Part shown: piece after piece, positions 1 to 8,464 of the stretch
Numbering within the stretch: position 1 is the first letter of the stretch
How the letters are laid out: every line of letters begins with the position of its first letter
Assembly: GCA_015501055.1 (NCBI GenBank)
Contig: JADNYV010000816.1
Span: 1-15,007, forward strand
Source of the DNA: Mucidula mucida
Lineage: Eukaryota > Basidiomycota > Agaricomycetes > Agaricales > Physalacriaceae
DNA: 15,007 nucleotides
Direction: 5' to 3'
Made by a program: the position numbers and the translations under genes
The notes under the pieces: generated by a model
Seen by the model: only the letters and a program-made list of their open reading frames with translations
What the model was told of the DNA's origin: nothing
The model's database searches: none

Positions 1-1
1 C

Positions 2-1561
2 TCGGGGTATGGCGACCGTGCCATCTCCGTCCTCGGTCTCTTTGTATTCCAATGCTGTTTCTGGTTGTTCTCCAAGAGGCGTTCCGCTGTTCCATGGTAC
101 TGGCAGTTATTTCTGAAACTCGCATTGCTCAACTTATCTCATCATCAGGCCCACCATCATTGTAGGTCTGTTTATTCAGCAAGCCGTCGCTCTCTTCGTG
201 TTGAAGAGTGGCGCTGGTTTCTCCATCTTCAAATGGATCGCCACCCTTGCTGCCGACTTCCTTCAATGTGCCTACGACGGTGCTGCATTCTTCTTCGATG
301 CCGACACAGTCGCCAAGCACTGGTTCTTCGTCAACACGTTGTCCTCCATCATCTTTTTCGTCGCCTTCGTGCAAATGATGTACTATCTCGGCGTTATGCA
401 GTGGATCCTGAAGAATTTGTTTGTTCTTCACTTGACCGCTTTCATCAATCAACTAATGAACATCTCCAGCGCTTGGTTTTTCTTCAAGATAATGAATGTC
501 TCCGGTGCGGAGGCCGTAGTCGCTGCTTCATCTCCTTGGATTGGTCAGGGAGAGTCCGCATGCTTGGTTAGACCGTACGTTGATTTGATGACCGACTCTG
601 AGATCCGTAAGTGTAAAATCGTTGTCTTTACGTTCTTATCGCTGATATGTGGCGTGTTGAGATCTTACGATGACATCTGGTTTCTCAACTATCGCCGGTT
701 CCGTATTGTCGGCCTACATCAGTATGGGCGTCCCGCCTGAGAACTTGGTCACTTCCTCCGTGATGAGTATCCCCGCGTCCATTGCTATATCAAAGATGCG
801 CATGCCTGAAGTCGACGAGCCGGTGACACGTGGAAATGTCATTATTGATCGAGGAGAGAGCAAGGAAAAGGCCCCAGTACGTCTCTAACCTTGAATTCTT
901 TGTTTAGGTAGTGAGCTCCTTTCCGCTTCTAGACAAACGCTCTCCATGCTTTCAGTCAAGGAGCTGTGTTCGGTCTTGTCGTCGCCGGTCAGATTCTGTA
1001 AGACATGATGATCGAAGCTTTGACGTCTACTGATATTTAAACAAGGACTAACGTGTTAACTGTGCTTTCCCTGGTTTCTGCGTAAGCGACTCTTCTGATC
1101 AATCAGTGGATGTGCTCTGATGAGTGGTTGACAGCATTAACGGTCTCCTTACTTGGGTTGGACATGGATTTGGTATCAACCATCTGACGCTTCAACTTAT
1201 CATTGGATACATCTTCTATCCTATCACCTTCTTCCTCGGTGTCCCGCGCCCCGAGATCCTCAAGGTATCACGTCTCATTGCCACGAAACTTGTGGCCAAC
1301 GAATTCGCCGCATATCTCGAACTTCAAGCGCTGATGGACACTGAAGAGGCACTGTCGAGTCGTGCCTATACAATCGCTTCTTATGCCCTTTGCGGCTTCG
1401 CCAACCTTGGTTCTCTTGGTATTCAGATTGGTGTGCTTAGTGCCCTTGCACCGTCCAAGGGCAAGGCCATTGCGCGTCTCGCTGTATCTGCTATGATTTG
1501 TGGATTCATTTCCACTCTGCAAACTGCAGGCATTGCGTATGTTAATTTGTTGGACTTCTGA
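2..1561 (+). CDS. Concentrative nucleoside transporter (CNT family), 3' part
   Basis: This is an integral membrane symporter that takes up nucleosides with a cation. The 5' end lies before the window. Seven exons can be joined in frame: 2-96, 149-418, 470-606, 662-876, 933-997, 1046-1081 and 1135-1561. They give 414 residues and a TGA stop, and the introns are 48-56 nt with GT-AG ends. The family signature is clear: the stretch [18 protein letters not shown] matches the conserved CNT substrate/cation-binding segment. It is followed by [17 protein letters not shown] and by [13 protein letters not shown], the second conserved NEF-containing segment. [16 protein letters not shown] near the C-terminus is also typical. 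Many hydrophobic helices run through the fragment. CNTs occur in many fungi but not in Saccharomyces cerevisiae. Family assignment is firm; substrate range (purine or pyrimidine) cannot be read from this. The acceptor at 661 (TTGAG) is the least certain junction. Confidence 0.94.
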
Positions 1562-1932
1562 GGCTTCAGGCTGACCATGGCGTATAGTGGAATGCTCGTG
1601 TAGAAATTTCTTGTGTATCATCTGGAGGATAGGTTGTAGTTTATACAGATCGACGGTATTCGCAGTAATATGATGATGATTTACCTCGACCGCGACGTTT
1701 GACTACAGTGACATTACGGCAAACTGATTTCAAGCACGAGCGTCTGGAAATTTGCAAGCAAATGCCAGAATATGAGTTCTGAAAGACCCTTGCCAGCCTC
1801 ACTTCGGGAATGTCACATGCTTTCTTGTCACGCCGGCCATCGCGCCGAAACTGTACAGTATATTACAAAGCTTCGGCAAACGGCGGATACATCTTTGCTT
1901 CGAGCACACTCTGGTCATCAACTCAAGACAAT
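1562..1932. other. Intergenic region between the nucleoside transporter and eS30
   Basis: This 371-bp stretch follows the transporter stop codon and precedes the eS30 ATG; both genes are on the plus strand. It should hold the transporter 3' UTR and the eS30 promoter and 5' UTR. Short open frames here have no coding character. I could not identify a convincing TATA box or a named ribosomal-protein promoter element. Confidence 0.6.
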
Positions 1933-2421
1933 ATGGGCAAAGGTCCGTCCGTCGTCCTCGTCGCCCTCCATGGCGTGCTTATCGCCTTCATCTAGTTCAC
2001 GGCTCCCTCGCTCGTGCTGGAAAAGTCAAGTCACAGACGCCAAAGGTTGAGGCGCAGGAGAAAAAGAAAACTCCCAAAGGCCGGGCAAAGAAGAGAGTCC
2101 TATACAACCGTCGGTGAGCCAATCATCGCCTTCGCGCGCCGTCAATCGCTGACGCCCCTCTTAGCTTCGTTAACGTTACAACATTACCTGGGGGCAAACG
2201 ACGAATGTGAGTCATCCTCCCTTGTCCCAAGCCCTCCTGGTTCTCTTCGCACCATGGATGATGATCCAACAATAACACGCATAGTTCACACTGAAACTAA
2301 TCTGTTGACAAACAAGCATCTAACGTCTTTCGCTCCTATCTGACTCTTTTTTTCTTTTGCTACTCATCTCGAATTGCTCGTACTGACTCTGTATTTCAGG
2401 AACCCCAATCCTGAGAAGTAA
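1933..2421 (+). CDS. RPS30: 40S ribosomal protein eS30 (RPS30)
   Basis: This is a small basic protein of the 40S ribosomal subunit near the decoding region. Four exons, 1933-1942, 1996-2113, 2165-2206 and 2400-2421, join to exactly 63 codons plus TAA. The protein begins [20 protein letters not shown], carries the basic [13 protein letters not shown] run, and ends GGKRRMNPNPEK; this is diagnostic for eS30 along the whole length. The first exon is only 10 nt (ATG GGC AAA G), so automated gene finders easily miss this gene. As in other fungi, there is no upstream ubiquitin-like (FUBI) domain; the ATG is directly followed by the mature sequence and has A at -3. Introns 1 and 2 are 53 and 51 nt, but intron 3 is 193 nt and hosts a snoRNA. 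Expression is expected to be high and constitutive, as for other ribosomal protein genes. Confidence 0.97.
2254..2347 (+). ncRNA. snR60: Box C/D snoRNA, snR60 / U80 (SNORD80) homologue, inside eS30 intron 3
   Basis: Box C ATGATGA is at 2258-2264 and box D CTGA at 2340-2343, 86 nt from end to end, a normal C/D snoRNA size. An internal D' CTGA lies at 2291-2294 and a C'-like TGTTGA at 2303-2308. The 15 nt before box D (2325-2339, GTCTTTCGCTCCTAT) are complementary to the conserved 25S rRNA segment AUAGGGGCGAAAGAC with one G-U pair. The nucleotide five before box D (2335) falls on the second G of GGGG, which corresponds to yeast Gm908. The 11 nt at 2279-2289 before D' (GCATAGTTCAC) are complementary to 25S GUGAACUAUGC, the Am817 region. 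This pair of targets is that of yeast snR60 and of human U80. The rRNA segments and position numbers are from memory. The +5 rule from D' points one base before A817, so the exact D' register is unsure. The flanking terminal stem looks weak. It would be released from the eS30 intron after splicing. Confidence 0.86.
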
Positions 2422-2764
2422 GCGCCGTTGCTGCGCTTTTACTTCTATGGTCACCATGCTATGCTCTGCTGTATAATATGCTACGAATATCACATCCAGA
2501 CTCGTCTTGAATGTTATGTTGGAAGCTATGTTACGTCTCGCGTACGTTTGCTTCGGAGTGCTCTACCTTTCTTAGCTCAAGGTGCAGAGTATGTTTGTAC
2601 CTTGCAGAGATAGTATCATCATCTTGGCGCTACTGTGGGATAGTGATACTTCGAGCAAGAAAGCATATGTTATCAAGAGCTCCTTCGCCGACTTTGAAGC
2701 CTGTGTCGCATATATCAGCTACAGGTGACGTGTCAAGCAACGTCTACGATGAAATATCTAACGT
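2422..2764. other. Convergent intergenic region, eS30 and MYND 3' ends
   Basis: These 343 bp lie between the stop codons of two convergent genes and should hold both 3' UTRs. I find no family-like protein in any frame. A minus-strand box-C-like ATGATGA around 2606-2614 has no matching CTGA downstream. Confidence 0.55.
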
Positions 2765-4223
2765 CTAGTAAGTCGGACACCGCTCAATGATCGTCCTCGA
2801 AAAACCACAAGCGCGTAATATCTTGACAGCCGTCGGGACCCTCACGTATACTAACTTCCCCTTCTTCTTTCTTGCCTCGTCTACGACACTCCTCCATCCA
2901 TCCAAACTCAGCGACGCAACAGTGTATCCTTGTTCCTTTTGGTTGACGAACTGGCGTGCAGAAGCAACAGAAACGTCCCATGTTACTTCGGGTGTGGGAC
3001 TGGATCCGGGGCATATGAAAGCTTTACGACCGCAGGATAGGTCGCGTCGATGAAGGAGGAGAGGAGCGACTGTATTTGGGAAGCATTTTCGAATAGGTAG
3101 AGACGGATTTGAGCGCGAAGAACATGGAGGTCTCGATCTGACATAGGAAGAGCGAGAGAGCCCTCTATTCGTGCAACATGTAAGTCAATTGGTGAAGGGA
3201 CAAGAGCCTTTGTTACCTCGTCGCTTCTTTTGGAAAGAGGGGCATTGGCGCCGATGATAATCGTTCCATACTACTTTCTGACATTGCTTTGAGCAGAAAT
3301 GAATCAGCTCGCATCCAAAACAGGTCTGAACAGACAGCAAATGTTGTCGAGAACACTAGATTGCGTTTAATAAAAAGACGAAGACACAGAAACGACATAT
3401 ACCTTCCCGTTAGCACAAACTTGGTAGTCGAAGATACGCCCGCCTTCTTGCATAGATAGTTTCTTCCGCAGCTCTTTCGCTTTGACCCTCACTGCGCTCG
3501 TTGACTGCCATGCCATCAAGTTCCCTTTCTGTGGATTAAATTTCAACCGTGGTACGAACTGCTTCGTGCATTGCTTGAGTACCGGCCGATAGATGAGAGC
3601 CAATTGCAACCGCAGAGTGATTTGTAGTATGGATTCGAGGATCTTGTCATGGTGTTCCTTCGGAAAGAGATGGAAATGCTGTCCCGATATTTCTCGTACG
3701 TAGTAGAGAAGCTGATATTCCAGTGCCTCCGCAATCCATTCGCAGCCACCTTTGGACTCGCCTGTGACGATGGAGCCAAAGTACGAAAGGAAGAATCGAA
3801 GTGCAGTTTGAGTTGCGACAGTGGAACGTACGTTGAAGGGTGCGTCCAGCATACGACGGACGGTGGAGGAAATAGCGCGAGTCACTTTGCCAATGAGGAG
3901 GGTTTCTCGTAGGATGTCTGTCAACGCAAACCTGTAAATGAAGAATAGTGTGTGTGTAAGCTCCTCAGAGCCTACAACTGACGTGTGGAGGCGTTGAAGA
4001 ACAGCTGGAATCGCGTCTGGCATACGCGTACATAGTTCCATGGCTGTATGAGAATCGAGAGGTTTACTGAAGTCCGACGTGTAAAGGTTATCTGTAAGAA
4101 AACCTTCCACGCTAGGGATTTCGGTGACAGGAATGTTTTTGCCTGTAAGAATCGAGATCCATGTTGCTCCAAACCAGGCTGCATAGCCGAAATCGCGTCA
4201 AATTTACGCGTAAAATAGTCCAT
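2765..4223 (-). CDS. MYND-type zinc-finger protein
   Basis: This is a fungal protein of unknown role with a MYND finger, a protein-protein interaction module. Five exons on the minus strand, 4223-4208, 4142-3403, 3355-3217, 3164-3028 and 2950-2765, give 405 codons plus TAG. Introns are 65, 47, 52 and 77 nt. The finger spans about residues 248-290: the ligands read CANGKC, then CFGC, FCSKQC and HRRQC, that is C248, C253, C264, C267, C273, C277, H286 and C290. All eight positions are present. The N-terminal 240 residues are helical-looking and of no family I recognise. The region after the finger (DRDLHVLRAQIRLYLFEN) resembles the C-terminal extension common in basidiomycete MYND proteins. The first exon encodes only MDYFT plus part of the next codon and is less certain than the rest. 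The 77-nt last intron is a choice: without it the frame stops at 2983-2985. The gene is divergent from MSH4. Confidence 0.85.
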
Positions 4224-4345
4224 CCTGCGCCAACTTGGAAAATCGTTGTCTAGTGTCTATGCGTCGTGCGGGAACAGCGCTGTTGGTGGGAGGATCTAAG
4301 CCGAAATTACCTTTTAAGGATGATGCTCTCTCTCTTGCCACTATC
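4224..4345. promoter_or_regulatory. Short divergent promoter region, MYND gene / MSH4
   Basis: Only 122 bp separate the MYND ATG from the preferred MSH4 ATG at 4346. The MSH4 frame stays open upstream to another ATG at 4259, which would leave 35 bp. The two transcripts therefore very likely share one promoter or overlap. No specific motif was identified. Confidence 0.5.
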
Positions 4346-7300
4346 ATGTACTCTCGGCAACCGACCGTCATACCATCCAGAGCGAGTACTGCACGGCCGA
4401 CGTCGTACCACAGTCGTCCGAAAACAGGCCAAAGTCGCCCATGGACCGCACAATCTCGTCCAACAACGGGCAGGCCGCAGACGGCTGCTTCTGTCCGTCG
4501 TGACGCCAGTTATGTCGTCGCCATTCTAGAAGGCCGCGGAATCTCGCGTGAGGTAGGCATGGCTGCACTCGACAAGGACACTGGGCGTGTCATGCTTGTG
4601 CAGGTATGTTTGCGCGGTCTCGTTACTTGCTGTCGAATTCATTGCTCCTTTTATAGATTGCCGACTGCCAGACCTATGTCAAGACTCTACACCAGATGCA
4701 TCTGCATAATCCTGTTCTCATTCTCGTTCCAGATACCTTCCTGTCCGCGAGTGAGGCGTCAATGCTACCATCGGGTAAAAGAGCGGCGTCGGCATCTCTT
4801 CTGATGGAGTTCATCAACGAAGAATTTCCTGGCGTGCCTCTAGAGCCGATTGGAAGGAAGTACTGGAACGAAGCTAATGGTAAACGTTAACGACGTGTAT
4901 AACTCATGTTGCTGTTACTGATTCTCGGTCAGGTCTTGAATTCATTCAGCAGCTTTGTGTAGATGACGACGAGCGTGCTGGAACGCTTCTCTCTGTCGCC
5001 AACAAGTGCGGTCTTTGTCAAGTCCTCGACCTTTCTTGACCTCGATTGTAGATACTATGCACTCTCCGCCACGTCTGCCCTGTTCAAATACACCGAAACC
5101 AAACTCAATACTCGCTTTGCTTCAGAGTCCCTTCTCATCCGCTATGTCCCCGTTGACGGTACCATGATGATCGACCCAGAGACTGTCAGGAACTTGGAGC
5201 TGATAGGTAACATGGCGAATAAAAAATCTGCGCATTCGTTGTTCGGGTAGGTGATATCGTTTTTCTCCTGACATGTTTGACTCTCTTATCACGCTGCGCA
5301 GTACTCTGAACCACACTCATACTGCTATGGCTTCTCGTTTGCTCCGCGTGAACATCTTGTCCCCCATAACGGGCCAGAACTCAATCAATGCTCGTCTTGA
5401 CGTAGTTGATGGTTTGGGTTTACTTGTTCTTACGTGAGGCCAAGATAAACAGTGCCGCAGAATTTGTCAAGAGCGAAGACGCGTTCACAGATGTTAAAGC
5501 AGCGCTTAAACCCATGAACAAGATGGACTTCGACAAATTGATTGTCTCTGTACGCGTGTTGTTCTCTGTCTTCGTCATATCACTTGGCTAATCCTCTTCT
5601 CAGCTTGCGTCCTCGGAAACGAAACCTACTAGCACCGCCCAAGGCGCATCAGCCCGTGTGTCGCAAATGCTCAATCTACGCAATATTGTCAAATGTTTGC
5701 CGCAACTCCGTGATGCACTTGCATCTTGCAAGTCGCAGCTGTTGGTCATCGTGCATGATGTGCAGCGTGTCTCCCTTTTCCGACGTCTTTCTGACCTAAC
5801 CGATAGATGCTTTCTGATGAGCGTTTAACAAAGGTCGATGACCTAATAGCAAAAAATCTAAATGAAGAAACCGTGCCTACCAAGGTTTGACGTGTTCTTC
5901 ATTGCTTTACTACCTCTTAAACGCAGTAGCATGGCATCGGCGCTCTAAATGCTAGAGTGTATGCTGTCAAGGCCAACTGCAACCGCCTTCTCGACGTAGC
6001 TCGAGAGACCTATAAAGAAAACGTGGGCGACATATACGCGCTGAATCTAACATTAAGCGAGGAGCACGGAATGCCCTTTAGTCTCGTCTATCAGGATACG
6101 GGCTTTGTTTTTACACTAAAAAAGCCAGATTTGGAAGGGGAGCTGCCGAAGGGGTTTATTAACGCTAGTTTGAAGAAGGGACGATGGGTATTTAGTTCGA
6201 TGGAGCTGGTGAGTGTGTCCGATCTCTTCATGTCTTTTTGCGCACTCCTGACACAGACTAATACAGAAGAAAATGAATGCTAGAATGAAAGATGCATTGG
6301 ACGAAACTCTACTTTTGAGTGATAAGTGGGCTTTTCTCAATATGGTGCTGTAGAATGCGGTGATAATATTGATCTAGAATTATCGCTGACCTCGTTGGTG
6401 AAATCGTTAATGATGTTGGCGCGCTATACAAGGCATCGGAAGCCGTGAGTCTCCCCTGTATCGCCCAGAACTACCGTCTGAACTAGCAGATTGCCCTCGT
6501 CGACATGTTATGGTCCTTTGCCCACATCTCTATAAGTCGGTCTCTCCGTTGTCCATGTCTGTGTGATACTTACTTACCTGTTGCGGTCTAGTGCGTAACT
6601 ATGGTGTGCATTTCGTTCTCATGCAAGTAGTCCACGAAGCGTTGATCATGCCTGTCAGTCCGACCTGAGTTTACCGGGACACTTGCTATCAAGGCGGGAC
6701 GGCATCCAATACTGGAGACCGTAAGCTCAGCGGGGACGCTCGTGCCAAACGATGTCTACTGTGATGATTCTTCATCGTTCCAGATCGTTCAAGGTCCCAA
6801 GTGCGTTCATCCTCTTGACTACGAAGTAAAACGTGTTTGAATGCTTAATCCAGCATGTCAGGCGAGGATACACTCCTGTGATTTCATTGCGCATATAGAA
6901 CTCAAATGCTACATAGGAAAGAGTACGTACTTGAGACAGGTCGGTTTGTTGGCGGTCAGTGCAATGTGTGGGTGTTTTGTGGCAGCAGAGTATGCGAGTT
7001 TTCGGTACGTTCATTATGATGATGTCTCTGCCCCCTGCAAGTTTAACGACATTGTTAGCATCCATGATGCTTTGCTGACAAGGTTGTCGAATGACGATGA
7101 CATGGAGAGAAGCCTAAGCACCTTTGCGAGTGAAATGGCGACATCTGCTATGATCATTGGTGCGTCTCCAATCATATTCGGTATTCGTGTTGATGGTGGA
7201 GTACTAGGTCTGGCGACTTCGAATACATTGGTCCTGATCGATGAACTTGGTCGAGGGACATCCCCGCGAGAGGGTGTCGGCATATCTCATGCTATCGCCG

Positions 7301-8117
7301 AGGCCCTTATTGAGCAAAAGGTGGGTCAGCATGTCCCAGGATCCAAGCATACTGAGGTTGAAGCTTTCAGGCTTTCGTGTTTTTTGCTACGTACATGCAA
7401 CAATACTTTCTGTATCTCTGTCCGCTGATGACAATGTCGTTCCAGTCATTTTGGTGAACTCAGCACGACACTTTCCAGGAGACCAACAGTTGTGAAGTAA
7501 GTGGACGTCTTTGATCCAAGATGGCACGCTCAATGCTCTTTAGCTTGCATCTTTCTGTCCAGGTACGCTTCGAACGCAACAGTAGCAATGCCTGCTTTAA
7601 CATCAGGAAGAAAACACGACATTCCGAATCTGACTTTGGGATGCGCTTCCAGTACAAGTATGGGCCTATTTCTCAATTTGTGCCCTAACGCTCATTTATC
7701 GCAGAATTATCGATGGAGCGCCCGAGGATATGGCGCATTATGGCATGATCGGTAGCGTCTTCAATCTAATTTACTGATACTCTTCAATGGCAGGCTTGGA
7801 ACTCGCGCGACTCGCGGACCTTCCCGAAGACGTTCTTACCGAGAGTAAACGTGTTGCGGAAAACTTAGCTACCCTTCATGCGCGGAACGAGGCCAATAGT
7901 AAGAGCAACCAGACCGCCATCAGGAGGAAAGCACTGCTTCGAGTACGTTTTATAGTCAATGATGATTCAAACGCCCATTCTCAAGTCACAAATGTAGCTG
8001 CGAACTAACCTTAACCAAGCATTGGACCACTCGCTGCTGCCTGACGAAGAACTGCTTGCGTACATTGGACGATTCCAACAAGATATCACGAGGGCATTTC
8101 TGTACGGCAAATCTTGA
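4346..8117 (+). CDS. MSH4: DNA mismatch-repair-like protein MSH4 (meiotic crossover MutS homologue)
   Basis: MSH4 pairs with MSH5 to form the MutS-gamma clamp that stabilises recombination intermediates and promotes meiotic crossovers; it does not repair mismatches. I join 24 exons: 4346-4603, 4657-4879, 4933-5005, 5052-5246, 5302-5411, 5461-5549, 5604-5759, 5807-5884, 5930-6208, 6267-6325, 6378-6444, 6490-6535, 6592-6603, 6659-6800, 6854-6861, 6917-7004, 7059-7159, 7208-7320, 7371-7390, 7446-7496, 7544-7657, 7705-7751, 7794-7942 and 7998-8117. They give 865 residues, all in frame. There is a Ser/Arg/Pro-rich N-tail, a connector and lever with the motif NMANKKSAHSLFGTLNHT, then the ATPase: Walker A GPNMSGKST (594-602), Walker B VLIDELGRGTSP (D673, E674) and the ATHF switch (705-708). 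The C-terminal helix-turn-helix region reads HYGMIGLELARLADLPEDVL. ATG 4346 has A at -3 and fits the family; ATG 4259 would add 29 residues. The donor at 5760 could instead be 5751, also in frame. Confidence 0.96.
6854..6861 (+). other. MSH4: 8-nt micro-exon of MSH4 encoding part of the Walker A loop
   Basis: The eight bases CATGTCAG lie between a 53-nt GT-AG intron (6801-6853) and a 55-nt intron with a GC donor and AG acceptor (6862-6916). Joined to GGT CCC AA before and GA AAG AGT ACG after, they give G-P-N-M-S-G-K-S-T exactly. Without this exon the ATP-binding loop cannot be assembled in frame, and the total coding length would no longer be divisible by three. Confidence 0.88.
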
Positions 8118-8464
8118 CGTCTTCCTGCCTCTAGCTAGTGTAGTATCCTGCGTTTGTTCAAATGCCTCTTCACTTCGATAATACTAGATCATAGAATCAA
8201 GCTGGTAAATTTGTGCACGAAAACCGATCTCCTTGTCAGTCGTCATTCGACTTGTCATCCTACAGGGCTAGCGGTGTTGTTCATGTTGTACTTCCTGCAT
8301 TTCAGATCGTCAGCAAGACGCATTCAGAAGGAATATAGGGTTCAAGGCATAGATAGAAGTCATACACTCATGAGTTAGTTGTATGTTTGTGGATATACAT
8401 ATAAGCTGCATACATGACTCGTCATCTCTTCGCCCTCGAACTAGCATACGCTATCTTTTGAGCC
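8118..8464. other. Convergent intergenic region, MSH4 and DLD1 3' ends
   Basis: These 347 bp lie between two stop codons facing each other and should carry both 3' UTRs and polyadenylation signals. An AATATA/ATATAAG-rich patch lies around 8390-8405. I see no conserved protein or RNA gene here. Confidence 0.55.

Noticed and set aside
1772..2343. Plus-strand open frames of 61-109 codons overlapping the eS30 locus
   Set aside because: They are shadows of eS30 exons and introns; the spliced eS30 protein accounts for the coding signal.
2520..2614. Minus-strand ATGATGA as box C of a second snoRNA
   Set aside because: No CTGA box D occurs at a proper distance downstream on that strand, and no rRNA guide was recognised.
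2428..2768. Plus-strand open frames after eS30
   Set aside because: No coding character or family resemblance; the region fits two convergent 3' UTRs.
3923..3969. A possible 47-nt intron (GTTGTAGG...TTTACAG) inside the long MYND exon 2
   Set aside because: The donor is poor and removing 47 nt would break a frame that stays open over 740 nt.
6841..7004. An in-frame stop and damaged P-loop suggesting that MSH4 is a pseudogene
   Set aside because: Two short introns and an 8-nt exon restore the exact Walker A motif, and the whole 24-exon model stays open.
8335..8355. GGTTCAAGGC resembling a tRNA T-arm
   Set aside because: No acceptor stem, D-arm or anticodon arm could be placed around it.
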